Assembly: GCF_022376295.1 (NCBI RefSeq)
Contig: NZ_CP060140.1
Coordinates: 186,001-250,000 of the forward strand
From: Nodularia sphaerocarpa UHCC 0038
GTDB taxonomy: Bacteria > Cyanobacteriota > Cyanobacteriia > Cyanobacteriales > Nostocaceae
Direction: 5' to 3'
DNA length: 64,000 bases
Shown here: piece by piece, positions 35,638-45,060 of the stretch
Layout: every line of letters begins with the position of its first letter
Position numbering within the stretch: the stretch's first letter is position 1
Notes under the pieces: model-generated
The model's database searches: none
Seen by the model: the letters and a program-made list of their open reading frames with translations, nothing else
Told to the model about the DNA's origin: nothing
Translations under genes and position numbers: made by a program

Positions 35638-36006
35638 CTATCTTTGATGTAAAATTAAGCGATTGCCATCGGGGTCATAAGCGTAAATTTCTCTACCGTG
35701 GGATGCTGTGGAGATTTCGCCGGGGGGTGGATAGCCTAAGTCTGTCAGGTGTGCGATCGCTTGTTCTAAATTACTCACTTCTAAACACAAACTTATCTGA
35801 CTGTTTGCTGATTTGCTAAATGCTGATATATGGTTTTTTTGAGGTTGAAAAATCCCCAATCTTACACCAGGAAGTTGAAATTCTGCATAAATATTGGGAA
35901 TGAGAGATGATGGTTCTTTGTTAAGTAATTCTCTATAGAAGTTTACCAAGTTTTCATGCTTAACAGATGCTATGGTAACTAGTGCTTCAGTATATTCGTA
36001 TTTCAT
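35638..36006 (-). CDS. VOC (glyoxalase/bleomycin-resistance) superfamily protein
   Basis: 122 residues with the paired beta-alpha-beta-beta-beta pattern of VOC proteins: YTEALVTIASVKHENLVNFYRELLN and LCLEVSNLEQAIAHLTDLGYPPPGEIS, ending GREIYAYDPDGNRLILHQR. A metal-site glutamate may be present in LCLEVSN. Substrate unknown. It ends in a gap of common dispersed repeats. Confidence 0.82.
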   Translation of the reverse strand: MKYEYTEALVTIASVKHENLVNFYRELLNKEPSSLIPNIYAEFQLPGVRLGIFQPQKNHISAFSKSANSQISLCLEVSNLEQAIAHLTDLGYPPPGEISTASHGREIYAYDPDGNRLILHQR

Positions 36007-36344
36007 TTTTCAGAGAGCATCTTTAATTTTTATCAGGGATTTTGGCTTACAGCAGTTTTCATGTATTTAGACCACGCACTGATATTTGTATTTCTTTCTT
36101 CCTTTGCGCCTTTGCGCCCTTCTCCCAAAGGGAGAGGCTAGCGCCAATGCGTGAGATATAAAAATGTAGTTTATTTAGCTGAAAATCGCTGTATTCAAGA
36201 GAAGAGAGGAATGAACCACGTTCGCGTAGCGTCTCCCTTTGGGAGAAGGACACGAAGGACACGAAGTTAAGAGAGTTTAATAGGGTTTTTGCGTTATTAC
36301 TAAATATTTTGGCAGAATTAGAAGGCTATATTTATGCAAAAATT
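36007..36344. other. Intergenic region of dispersed repeats
   Basis: 338 bp without a credible gene. It contains CCTTTGCGCCTTTGCGCCC and the common GTTCGCGTAGCGTCTCCC-type element (about 36210-36250), with CTCCCAAAGGGAGA palindromes. Confidence 0.5.
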
Positions 36345-37019
36345 TTAGACAAACTTTGAAAGTCCTAGCAGAATTAGCAAAATCCCAGGTAAGTAGGAAA
36401 GGCGATTGAGTAACCGATTATTAGATAAAACTATACCAAGTTGTAGCCCCAAATAGATCAGACATCCACTCATACCGGATATAATCACTGTGGTTAGCCA
36501 TATAGAATGTCCCATGAGAGCAGCCCCAATCCCCGCCAGAAAGGAGTCCAAAGAGACGGAGAAACCAAGGGCTACGGCTTCTAAATCGGTGATGTCCCCC
36601 GAATTGTCAAAATCGGCGGCGATGGGGGATTCCCAGATATCTAAGATCACGCGCAGGGGTTTCCAAGTTGACCACCGAGACCGGGATGGTTTTACTTTTG
36701 TTTGCGGAGGTTCTGGAAATGAAGACCTTTTTTGGATTGATTGCTGACGACGAGAGCGAAAATTATTCAACACTGCGATCGCGCCAATTCCCAATAATAT
36801 CACTCCTCCCAGACGTTCTGCCCACTGTAAAGGCAACAAATGGCTGACTGCATTACCTAAACCCATCGCCAGTAGCAGTGTCGTAGCTGTACACAGGGTA
36901 ATTACTGCTAGAGATTTAAAACCAATGCTGATGCGGCGCATTCCGTAGGTGACACCCACCCCAAAACTATCTAAACTCACCGCTATCGATAGGATCAACA
37001 CAGATGCTAAATCGGACAT
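36345..37019 (-). CDS. MntP/YtaF-family membrane transporter
   Basis: 224 residues with six hydrophobic segments in two repeats. Each repeat has the charged transmembrane motif SLDSFG (residue about 15) and SLDSFLAG (about 152). The central loop (90-135) is basic and Pro/Ser-rich. The family includes the manganese exporter MntP and the sporulation protein YtaF; the GVGVTYGMRRI segment favours the YtaF branch. A divalent cation, possibly Mn2+, is the likely substrate. Confidence 0.85.
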   Translation of the reverse strand: MSDLASVLILSIAVSLDSFGVGVTYGMRRISIGFKSLAVITLCTATTLLLAMGLGNAVSHLLPLQWAERLGGVILLGIGAIAVLNNFRSRRQQSIQKRSSFPEPPQTKVKPSRSRWSTWKPLRVILDIWESPIAADFDNSGDITDLEAVALGFSVSLDSFLAGIGAALMGHSIWLTTVIISGMSGCLIYLGLQLGIVLSNNRLLNRLSYLPGILLILLGLSKFV

Positions 37020-37102
37020 TCTTTTCCCTGATACTGTAAATCACCTAGGATGCTTTTAAACTAACATATCTTTATTTTCTCAGGAAAAAAACTATCCCAA
37101 AA

Positions 37103-37567
37103 CTACCATTTTGAAAAGGGATTTCTTACTAAATAGCTATTGAAATATCTAGGATCATGGGATACTTCTTCGCCAATCCAAGGAGGTAGTGAAATCTGTT
37201 GATTTTCATCACTGAGTTCGACTTCTGCGATAATCAGTCCTTTATTTAAACCATCAAATTCGTCTATTTCCCAAATCAAACCATCCCATTCTACTTTGTA
37301 TCTAATTTTTTCGATAAAAGGCTTTTGACACAATGTATTTAGCATTTCCTGAGCATCTTCTACAGGAATGGGATACTCAAATTCTAACCTTGAATATTCA
37401 ACGCTAGGCCCTTTAATAGTCAAGTAACCTTGATTTCCTACTATCCGCACACGTACAGTAGTTTGATCTTTTGTAGCTATATATCCTTGACAATAGACAA
37501 TTCCTTGAGCTATTTTTCGCCAAGTATCTTCTTTGAGTAGATATTTACGCTCTATTTCTTTAGCCAT
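37103..37567 (-). CDS. CYTH-domain triphosphate tunnel metalloenzyme
   Basis: 154 residues. N-terminal ExExK signature EIERKYLL (residues 4-11), then TVRVRIVGNQGYLTIKG, EFEYPIP, YKVEWDGLIWEIDEFDG and IAEVELSDE, all in the order of CYTH enzymes. Bacterial members of this short type are mostly inorganic tripolyphosphatases. Length normal; soluble. Confidence 0.9.
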   Translation of the reverse strand: MAKEIERKYLLKEDTWRKIAQGIVYCQGYIATKDQTTVRVRIVGNQGYLTIKGPSVEYSRLEFEYPIPVEDAQEMLNTLCQKPFIEKIRYKVEWDGLIWEIDEFDGLNKGLIIAEVELSDENQQISLPPWIGEEVSHDPRYFNSYLVRNPFSKW

Positions 37568-37855
37568 TTTGTAAAATTGTGATTGGTTTTGGGCAAATCC
37601 GCAAAAATTGAATAGGTGGAAATTTTATAATAATTTTTGCTTGGAGATATATTTATAAAGTATAATACAAAACAACAGGCCATCAAATTGTAAATGACCT
37701 GAAATTAATGATATTTTAATGCGATCGCCTGGCAAAATTCTGGCTCATGGAATGATTTCCATAACAGAGTATTGGCGATCGCATTGCTTAATTTCTCTCA
37801 TGAATATTTCAGTAATTACTCAAGTGAGAGAACATTCAATTGAATTAAGGCGGAT

Positions 37856-38023
37856 TTAGCAACCGCGCCCGATGCGTCCCGATCCACGGTCAAAGTTAAG
37901 TCCACCGTCATAGATATAGTTAGAAAGAGGTAGGTGTTTAGCACTATTGGTTCTCTGAGAAATAGCCAGAGATGACATAGACGCTTGCAAACCTACAAAC
38001 AAGCCAGATGTGAAGCGATTCAT
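37856..38023 (-). CDS. patX: Candidate PatX-type RGSGR peptide precursor
   Basis: A 55-residue frame too short for routine gene callers. Residues 1-22 (MNRFTSGLFVGLQASMSS and on) form a short basic-then-hydrophobic segment like an export signal. The C-terminus is LNFDRGSGRIGRGC. RGSGR is the pentapeptide of PatS and HetN that binds and inhibits HetR, and PatX is the family of small, exported RGSGR/RGTGR-containing proteins widespread in filamentous cyanobacteria. PatS is shorter (13-17 residues) and HetN much longer, so PatX fits best. There is no strong SD, and RGSGR is followed by five more residues. No TCCGGA (DIF) motif within 100 bp upstream. Confidence 0.62.
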   Translation of the reverse strand: MNRFTSGLFVGLQASMSSLAISQRTNSAKHLPLSNYIYDGGLNFDRGSGRIGRGC

Positions 38024-38395
38024 AATGTTAGTTTGGTAAGTTGATGGTAATTTCTACAAGCACAGGAAGTTTACGAAGAGAAGATTCCACAAAGCTTTGA
38101 ATTATATTCTAGCAAAATTATGAGCTATGCAACAGCATTACACGCCACATTAGCAGAGTATGATAACAAAACTATAATTTTAAATAGACAATTCTATACA
38201 GTAATTTCTGAGACATCAGGTGAAAAACAATGTAGAAAAGTTACATATACAGCCGTTTTCATTGACATGAACTACAGATTTATTTGTGTAGCCTGTAGTC
38301 AGCCACTTTGTGACTACATCTGTGTTCATCGGTGTACATCTGTGGTGAATAATTTTTTGATCTATTACACTCACTGGGAAATTGCTGTAATTTGT
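38024..38395. other. Intergenic region upstream of the RGSGR peptide gene
   Basis: 372 bp. TATAAT on the minus strand near 38105 could be a -10 element for the peptide gene. The rest includes the dispersed 'catctgtgttcatcggtgtacatctgtgg' repeat. The open frame at 38120-38407 (+) has no family features and looks like chance. Confidence 0.4.
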
Positions 38396-40231
38396 TTACA
38401 AAGATGATGAATGCTCAATTTGTGCGATCGCCTCCATAATTTGTTGATAATAATCTATATTTCCGTCTCGCTGATAAATATCCGCAGAATTTTGGAAATC
38501 GGCTATTGCTCCTTGATAGTCTGCTAACCGGAGGCGGATATCAGCCCGCAGCATATAGGCTGAAGCCCAATAAGGCTGACGTTGTAAGGCTTGGTTCAAA
38601 TCAGCCAATCCGGCGCTTAACTCTCCCAGAATGGAAAGGCTACGACCGCGATCATACCAGTCTTCAGCCCGACTAGGGTCTATAGCCAGAGCTTGATTAT
38701 AATCGGTTATTGCTCCTTGATAGTCTTCCAGAGCATAGCGAGCATTGGCGCGATCGCTATAAAATGTAGCAGACTGAGGATTTCTTTGTAATGCTTGGGT
38801 GTAATCTGCAACTGCACCCTGATAGTCTTTGAGTGCATAGCACAGACAAGCCCGATTGTAATAAGCTTCGATCAGATCGGGATTTATTTCTAATGCTTGA
38901 TTATAATCTGCCATTGCCTGCTTTTCATCTCCCAAAAAACGATAAGCATTACCCCGATTGCAGTAAGCTGGGGAAAATTCCGGAAACAGCTGTATTGCTT
39001 GAGTGTTATCTGCGACTGCTGCGACGAAATCTTGTAAAATTTCGTAAGCAATACCTCTTCCGTAATAAGCGGCAACTAAATTACTATTAATTTCTAATGC
39101 TATGGTATAATCTTGAATTGCTCCTTGATAATCTCCCTGAATACGACGGGTTGTAGCGCGATCGCAATATCCTTGAGCTAGATGAGGATGAAGTTTTATA
39201 GATTGATTACTATCATCAATTGCGCCTTGATAATCTCCTAACAGGCGACGAACATTAGCGCGAAAGCCGTATACTAAAGCTAAGGTGGGATTTTTTTGTA
39301 ATGCTTGGCTATAGTCTTCAAGGGCTTGGTGATAATCTCCTAATGCTTCTCGAATCAAACCCCGTTCAGAATATGCTTGGACATCATCAGGGTTGAGTGT
39401 CAGCGCTTGGTTAAAGTCAGCCAATGCTGGCTGAAAATCTTTGAGGCGAGAATAAACAAGACCCCGATTGTAGTATGCTTCAGCAAAGTTGGGGTTAATT
39501 TTTAGCGCCTGATTGTAATCTTTGATCGCACCCTGATTGTCTTGTAGAGCATAGCGGGCATTACCTCGATTATGGTAAACTTCAGCTAAATTGGGATTTA
39601 TTTGTAAAGCGCGGTCATGTTCGGCGATCGCTTGCTGATACTTGCCTAAAATATGATAAATATTACCCTTACTGCTGTAAGCTGGGGCAAAATCAGGATG
39701 CCATTGTAAAGCTTGTTGAAAATCAGCGATCGCTCCTTGATTATCGCCGCAATTGCAACGCCACACACCGCGATTATGTAAAGCTTTGGCAATATCGCAG
39801 TTGATTTGGGTAGCTAACTCAGGACTATTTTCGATAGCTTGCTGATAATCTGCGATCGCTTGATCGTAATATTCTAAAGCTAAGTAGGCATTACCCCGGC
39901 TGTGGTAAGATTGGGCAAAATTGGGCTTAATTTCTATGGCTTGATCATGATCAGCGATCGCACCTTCATAATCGCCTAAAAAGTAACGTGCATTTGCTCG
40001 GTTGCAATATGCTTCAGCAAACTGGGGATTAATGTCTATTGCTTGCTCAAAATTGGCGATCGCCCCATGATAATCTTTAAGTTCAGCGCTGAGAATGATA
40101 CCCAGGTTGTAGTAAGCTTCCGCGTAGTCTGGATGTAGCTGAATAGCCTGAGTATAATTTGCTATGGCTTCTGGATAGTCCCCTTGCAAATGATTATTAA
40201 ATCCCTGTTGGAAAAATTCGTCAGCATTCAT
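38396..40231 (-). CDS. Tetratricopeptide-repeat protein
   Basis: 611 residues made almost wholly of about 17 consecutive TPR units of 34 residues, following AYYNRGxxxxxLxDYQGAIADYxQALxINP. No signal peptide, catalytic domain or membrane segment. The first unit starts at FFQQGFNNHLQGDYPEAIANY. It acts as a protein scaffold; partners unknown. The near-identical repeats at DNA level make expansion or contraction likely among relatives. Confidence 0.92.
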   Translation of the reverse strand: MNADEFFQQGFNNHLQGDYPEAIANYTQAIQLHPDYAEAYYNLGIILSAELKDYHGAIANFEQAIDINPQFAEAYCNRANARYFLGDYEGAIADHDQAIEIKPNFAQSYHSRGNAYLALEYYDQAIADYQQAIENSPELATQINCDIAKALHNRGVWRCNCGDNQGAIADFQQALQWHPDFAPAYSSKGNIYHILGKYQQAIAEHDRALQINPNLAEVYHNRGNARYALQDNQGAIKDYNQALKINPNFAEAYYNRGLVYSRLKDFQPALADFNQALTLNPDDVQAYSERGLIREALGDYHQALEDYSQALQKNPTLALVYGFRANVRRLLGDYQGAIDDSNQSIKLHPHLAQGYCDRATTRRIQGDYQGAIQDYTIALEINSNLVAAYYGRGIAYEILQDFVAAVADNTQAIQLFPEFSPAYCNRGNAYRFLGDEKQAMADYNQALEINPDLIEAYYNRACLCYALKDYQGAVADYTQALQRNPQSATFYSDRANARYALEDYQGAITDYNQALAIDPSRAEDWYDRGRSLSILGELSAGLADLNQALQRQPYWASAYMLRADIRLRLADYQGAIADFQNSADIYQRDGNIDYYQQIMEAIAQIEHSSSL

Positions 40232-40384
40232 CTAATTTGTCCGGGTTATGAGACTCCCGACACTCATTGTAAGCCGATCTTACTGTGGTATCAATTTATT
40301 TGAGCTTATTTGTGCGATCGCCTCCCTGGATCATCACACAACTAATCATCTATGCTGTAAGCATACCCTTAGTCTGAAAGACTC

Positions 40385-40624
40385 ATGACCAGCAAAGAAG
40401 TATTAAGAAATGTTGCGTCAGAAATCCAACTCTTCAATGACATTGATCAGAAGGAAACGTTTTTGTTTGTTCTGGGTGCGTTATTTTCGCGAATTATTAG
40501 CGTGAGAAAAGCGGCAGAAATTATGGAAATTGAGCTTGATACATTTGTTGAGTTATTAGATTTGATGGGTTTAGAATTTTCATATCTCACGTCTGGGGAT
40601 GTCACAGTTGAGAGGAATTGGTAA
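40385..40624 (+). CDS. UPF0175-like small protein (orphan antitoxin type)
   Basis: 79 residues. The segment ETFLFVLGALFSRIISVRKAAEIMEIELDTFVELLDLMG fits the UPF0175 helix-turn-helix-like core. UPF0175 proteins are usually antitoxins next to a DUF3368 PIN toxin. No such toxin is adjacent; the next gene is hsdM on the other strand. Identity is moderately sure, the antitoxin role is inferred. Confidence 0.65.
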   Translation: MTSKEVLRNVASEIQLFNDIDQKETFLFVLGALFSRIISVRKAAEIMEIELDTFVELLDLMGLEFSYLTSGDVTVERNW

Positions 40625-40690
40625 AATCTGTGCAGATTGTTTTTAACTCCTCTGGCGCAGCTTTGCTGATCGCATCTTGAATCATTAAGC

Positions 40691-42187
40691 TTATAATTTT
40701 ACTCCCAGTTCACCCAGGTATCGATTCATCTCATTCTCGGCTTCAACACGTTCAGCCTCTAATTGGCGTAGCTTAATAATTTCTGCCTCAATATCAAGTT
40801 TATCCTTTTCGGATTTGGGAGGTAGCACATAGCGATTGATGTTCAAGATATAATCATTGTCTGCTATCTCTTGAAGAGAAACTACCTTAGCATACCCTTC
40901 TTTATCTGTAAAATCTTGATAGCCAGTGACAATATCAGTAATGTGTTCTGATTGTAAATAATTTTGATTGCCAATCTTTTCGTATTTACTACTAGCGTCA
41001 ATAAATAAGACTTTATTTTTGTGTTTTTCTAGTTTATATCGATTAAAAATCAAAATATCAGAAGGAATACTAGTATAATAAAATAAATTAGGGGCAAGAC
41101 TAATCACAGCTTCAATTAAGTCTTCTTTAATAATCCTTTGACGAATTAAACCTTCATTTCCTCCCCGAAACAATACCCCATTTACTACTATTATTGCGGC
41201 TTTTCCAGTTTTTTCCAATGTAGCTAATATGTGTTGAATAAAGGCAAAGTCACCATTACTTTTGGGCGGTACACCATATCGAAACCGATAATAAACATCA
41301 AAGCCATCTCTCTCATAACCCCAATTCTTAAGATTAAACGGCGGGTTCGCAATCACCCTATCAAAAAGCATCAATTCCCTGTCTTTTAATAGCTGAGGGT
41401 CACGAATTGTGTCTCCCAATCGGATATCACAATCAAAAATGCCATGCAATAATAAATTTATTTTGGCCATGACCCAAGTTTCTAAGTTTATTTCTTGCCC
41501 ATAGAAGGATACATTTTCTAGATTTAATCCCATCTGTTTTATATAATTGGCATATTCAACTAGAAATCCACCAACTCCACAGACAGGATCACAAATTCTC
41601 ATTCCCTTTTCTATCCCCAGGAGATGAACTAGCAATTTTGCTATCTTATCTGGTGTATAGAATGCTCCACCTGCTTTACCAGCATCAACCACAGATTTTT
41701 CAATTAGGTATTCGCAAGCCTTTCCCAATATATCTGGTTCAGCAAGTTTACTATAACCAAGACTGATATACGAAAAGCGCTTAATTAATTGACGCAGTAT
41801 CTTATCATTCTCTTCTGAAGCAAAATAATTATGTTGATTTTCAAAGTCAATACTGGTAAAAATTCTCTCCAAATGTGGGTTTTTATATTCAATCGCTTTA
41901 GACGCTATATTAAGTGCATCACCAATATTTTTATCCACACACTGCAAATAACTCCAACGAGAACACTCAGGCACAAATAAATCGAGGTCTTTTTGTTTGT
42001 TCCATGCTAAACCTCGATTACCTCTTGTCTGTTCAATTCCTTCAGCCCTTTCCTCAAATACATCAGATAAATGCTTCAGAAACAATAACCTAAGTAGATA
42101 TTTGTTATAATCGCTGACACTAAAATCAGCGCGTAAAATTTCGGAAGCACTCCAAAGTTCTCTTTGCAAATCCTGTAACGTTATCAT
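40691..42187 (-). CDS. hsdM: Type I restriction-modification N6-adenine methyltransferase (HsdM)
   Basis: 498 residues. N-terminal HsdM helical domain (ELWSASEILRADF, LLFLKHLSDVFEERA), SAM motif I DPVCGVGGFLVEYA (about residue 204), and catalytic NPPF (about residue 286). A C-terminal coiled coil IEAEIIKLRQLEAERVEAENE would pack on an HsdS subunit. It overlaps the short HsdS-like gene by 4 bp. No HsdR gene is in the window, so restriction cannot be assumed. Confidence 0.92.
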   Translation of the reverse strand: MITLQDLQRELWSASEILRADFSVSDYNKYLLRLLFLKHLSDVFEERAEGIEQTRGNRGLAWNKQKDLDLFVPECSRWSYLQCVDKNIGDALNIASKAIEYKNPHLERIFTSIDFENQHNYFASEENDKILRQLIKRFSYISLGYSKLAEPDILGKACEYLIEKSVVDAGKAGGAFYTPDKIAKLLVHLLGIEKGMRICDPVCGVGGFLVEYANYIKQMGLNLENVSFYGQEINLETWVMAKINLLLHGIFDCDIRLGDTIRDPQLLKDRELMLFDRVIANPPFNLKNWGYERDGFDVYYRFRYGVPPKSNGDFAFIQHILATLEKTGKAAIIVVNGVLFRGGNEGLIRQRIIKEDLIEAVISLAPNLFYYTSIPSDILIFNRYKLEKHKNKVLFIDASSKYEKIGNQNYLQSEHITDIVTGYQDFTDKEGYAKVVSLQEIADNDYILNINRYVLPPKSEKDKLDIEAEIIKLRQLEAERVEAENEMNRYLGELGVKL

Positions 42188-42765
42188 TGTTCTCCTTCTA
42201 AGATTTGAGAAAAAATTGATTGAGTTAAGCTATTCCTTATTTCTAGTGTCTCTAAGGTAATTTTGGTATAACGTTCAGCAGCTAAAAAAAGTTCGGCTAA
42301 TTTATTTTGTTTATTTAGATGAGGTAATGGTATCTCAAGAGCGCGTAACTGGGAAATTTTCAATAACTGAGTTCCGCTAGATTGGCTGTATAAAGTAACA
42401 AGATGCTTTTCTAACCATTTTGAACGCATAAACACAGCCAAATAAATTGGATTAATTTGTGCCGTTGGACGCAAAACGGCTAAGTTTTGACTTGCCAAGC
42501 TACCTTGTACTTTATCTGTTACCACTGATGCCTTTAGGGGAGTTCCTCGAATTGCAATAACTACGTCATCAATGTGTAATCTGTACTGAGAAAGTTTAGA
42601 TGAGTCAAGTTTAAGCATACTTAGGTCATTGTCTATATATATATTTTCAAGATTCCGCGAGTTAATGATCCGTTCTTGTGAACCTTGATCGTCTTGGTAA
42701 CGGTTAAGCGTAACTCCTTGATATATTTTCACCAACTGTTCGAGAGGCAAAACAGGATTAGACAT
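42184..42765 (-). CDS. Half-length HsdS-like specificity subunit
   Basis: 193 residues with a single target-recognition domain: LPLEQLVKIYQGVTLNRYQ, LRPTAQINPIYLAVFMRS, GTQLLKISQLRALEIPLPHLNKQNKLAELFLAAERYTKI and a terminal helix. Full-length HsdS has two such domains over about 400 residues, so this is a one-domain form that probably works as a dimer recognising a symmetric site. The start is clean and it is coupled to hsdM by a 4-bp overlap. The S-before-M order is less usual. Confidence 0.85.
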   Translation of the reverse strand: MSNPVLPLEQLVKIYQGVTLNRYQDDQGSQERIINSRNLENIYIDNDLSMLKLDSSKLSQYRLHIDDVVIAIRGTPLKASVVTDKVQGSLASQNLAVLRPTAQINPIYLAVFMRSKWLEKHLVTLYSQSSGTQLLKISQLRALEIPLPHLNKQNKLAELFLAAERYTKITLETLEIRNSLTQSIFSQILEGEQ

Positions 42766-43151
42766 AGATTATGATGTTTTCACAGTATAACTATACTGCA
42801 TATTGTAAAATATTGGTATAAATAAGCAAAAAAATGGAATTTGCATATTGAAATTACATTAAACCCTTGTAGGGTGGGCATCTTGCCCACCCACACTATG
42901 TAAGTTAAATGTTAAATGTAAGACAGCTTCTCATAAACATAATTTGCAATATCGCTATACTGCATTGACATATCTTGCAATGGTTGCTACGATATCTGAA
43001 GCTAGGCTGCAAAACAAAGAAAATACGCCACCTGGAGTACAAGTCCAGATAGCGTCTTCTTATATTTTCAGAATTTTGTAACTTAGTTAGTCATCTACGG
43101 TCTGACTTACTGATGTTAGACCGTCAATTAACAAACAGAGGAAAAATTTTT
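42766..43151. other. Intergenic region between the HsdS-like gene and the 120-residue gene
   Basis: 386 bp without a credible gene, apart from the hairpin at 42872-42892. It must hold the leftward hsdSM promoter and a rightward promoter. Confidence 0.4.
42872..42892. repeat. GTGGGCA palindrome (9-bp stem)
   Basis: GGGTGGGCA / TGCCCACCC with a 3-base loop. It is related to the palindrome at 43523-43541, so the 120-residue gene is bracketed by two copies of the same family. There is no T-run, so it is a dispersed palindrome rather than a proven terminator. Confidence 0.7.
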
Positions 43152-43514
43152 ATGTCTACTGATTTTAACAATAATAACTCAAGTGATCATCAGTTACAAC
43201 CCGATATCCTGGCATTTTTGTCCAGTTTGCTCGCCTTAGAAGACCCAATCGCATTCCTGAATAAGTGTAAAGAGGTACTCCAGCTTAGTCGCCAGAGCCA
43301 AAAAGAGAAGGCAGAAGCAGAGGCAGAGGCTCGCCGTATAGCAAAGGCTAAACTTGAAGAGGAGCTTTGTAACCAGCTTGTTGTCAAGATTCTAAGATAT
43401 GTTAAGAGCCAAGGAATTAACCCTAATGACTTGCCCTTCTTGAAGAGCAAAAGCCATGACGAGCTTCGTGCATATATTGAGGAATTTTGGCCTGAGCTAA
43501 TTCCCCATATCTAA
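43152..43514 (+). CDS. Hypothetical protein with charged coiled coil
   Basis: 120 residues from the ATG at 43152, which follows AGAGG; the frame is open 13 codons farther. Asn/Ser-rich N-terminus, then ILAFLSSLLALEDPIAFLNKCKEVLQLSRQ and a Lys/Glu/Ala helical stretch KEKAEAEAEARRIAKAKLEEEL, ending in YIEEFWPELIPHI. Soluble. I do not recognise the family. It is flanked by two copies of a GTGGGCA palindrome. Confidence 0.6.
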   Translation: MSTDFNNNNSSDHQLQPDILAFLSSLLALEDPIAFLNKCKEVLQLSRQSQKEKAEAEAEARRIAKAKLEEELCNQLVVKILRYVKSQGINPNDLPFLKSKSHDELRAYIEEFWPELIPHI

Positions 43515-43522
43515 TTTCTATA

Positions 43523-43541
43523 TGGTGGGCAATGCCCACCA
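43523..43541. terminator. Bidirectional hairpin before dapL
   Basis: TGGTGGGCA / TGCCCACCA perfect arms around a single base, then CAGATTTTT on the plus strand, between convergent genes. Confidence 0.7.
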
Positions 43542-43548
43542 CAGATTT

Positions 43549-44784
43549 TTAAACCTTAAACTTTTCGGTAATCCGCTTCATAGCTTCTTCGACATTTTCC
43601 CGACTATTAAAAGCCGAAATGCGGAAGTAACCTTCACCCGCAGCCCCAAAACCAGAACCAGGCGTACCCACTACATTCACAGTTTGCAGCAGCTTATCGA
43701 AAAATTCCCAACTAGATAAATTATTCGGAGTTTTGACCCATACATAAGGTGCATTTACTCCACCATATACAGCTAATCCGGCTGCTGAGAGTTGTTCACG
43801 AATAATTTTGGCATTTTCTAGGTAAAAACTCACCAAAGCCTGAATTTGCGCCTGTCCTGCTTCGGAGTAAACCGCTTCTGCACCCCGTTGGATGATATAG
43901 GAAACGCCATTAAATTTAGTTGATTGGCGGCGATTCCACAACTTCCACAGTTCTACGTCGGAACCATCCGCCGCTTTTGCTGTCAGCGTCTTGGGTACAA
44001 CAGTTAACGCGCAACGGGTTCCGGTAAAACCTGCATTTTTAGAGAAAGAACGAAACTCAATAGCACATTCCCTTGCGCCTTCAATCTCGTATATTGAATG
44101 AGGAAGAGCCGGATCGGTGATATAAGCTTCATAAGCAGCATCAAAGAAAATAATCGAGTTATTCGCTTTGGCATAATCTACCCACGCTTTTAAATATTCC
44201 TTGGTAGCAGTTGCACCAGTGGGGTTATTGGGGAAACACAGATAAATTAAATCGACTTTCTGGGAAGGAATCTCAGCTTTGAAGTTATTATCAGCCGAAA
44301 TCGGTAGATATACTAAACCACCAAACTCGCCTTTTTCGTTAGCATCCCCGGTATTACCCGCCATCACGTTAGTGTCTACATAGACGGGGTATACAGGGTC
44401 AGTAACTGCAATTATGTTATTGTTGCCGAAAATTTCGAGAATGTTGCCTGAATCGCACTTAGAACCATCGGAGATAAAGATTTCTGAGGCATCGATATCA
44501 GCGCCTCTGGCTTGAAAATCATGGGCGGCAATTTTTTCCCTTAACCAAGCATAACCTTGTTCTGGACCATAGCCTTTAAAGGTAGTGCGATCGCCCATTT
44601 CTTCCACAGCCTGAATCATCGCTGTACGGCAAGCTGCTGGCAGAGGTTCAGTCACATCGCCAATGCCCAACCGGATAATTTTAGCATCAGGGTTAGCTTC
44701 TGCAAAGGCATTCACCCGCCGCGCAATTTCGGGAAACAGATAACCAGCTTTCAGCTTCAGGTAATTGTCGTTAATCGTCGCCAT
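43549..44784 (-). CDS. dapL: LL-diaminopimelate aminotransferase
   Basis: 411 residues from the ATG at 44784 (MATINDNYLKLKAGYLFPEIARRV); 18 codons upstream are open but unlike the family. PLP fold type I: IIRLGIGDVTEPLP, FCFPNNPTGATATKE-type NPTGA motif and PLP-lysine region FRSFSKNAGFTGTRCA. It converts tetrahydrodipicolinate to LL-diaminopimelate for lysine and peptidoglycan, the route used by cyanobacteria. Confidence 0.95.
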   Translation of the reverse strand: MATINDNYLKLKAGYLFPEIARRVNAFAEANPDAKIIRLGIGDVTEPLPAACRTAMIQAVEEMGDRTTFKGYGPEQGYAWLREKIAAHDFQARGADIDASEIFISDGSKCDSGNILEIFGNNNIIAVTDPVYPVYVDTNVMAGNTGDANEKGEFGGLVYLPISADNNFKAEIPSQKVDLIYLCFPNNPTGATATKEYLKAWVDYAKANNSIIFFDAAYEAYITDPALPHSIYEIEGARECAIEFRSFSKNAGFTGTRCALTVVPKTLTAKAADGSDVELWKLWNRRQSTKFNGVSYIIQRGAEAVYSEAGQAQIQALVSFYLENAKIIREQLSAAGLAVYGGVNAPYVWVKTPNNLSSWEFFDKLLQTVNVVGTPGSGFGAAGEGYFRISAFNSRENVEEAMKRITEKFKV

Positions 44785-45060
44785 AGTGGAATTTAAAAAA
44801 CAGCGTAGATAAAACAGCTTATCCCGTTTTTTTATCAAGCTGCGGGAATTTGCTCGTAGTTGCGCTTTAGCGCTAAAACGTCACGACAAACTATGATGAT
44901 TTATTCATACAGATGGCATAGGGGTATATACCAAAAGAAGTGGTTATTCCGAAAATAGTCCGTTGGGTTCTCAACAATTAGTTCCGATGACAGATTGAAT
45001 GCCAAGGTTTGAATTGTTAATCTATGTGTGTCAGTAAAAATAGTTACTAAATTAAAAATC

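Noticed and set aside
38120..38407. 95-codon open frame on the plus strand next to the RGSGR peptide gene
   Set aside because: It covers the peptide gene's upstream region and a dispersed non-coding repeat, with no family features or good SD.
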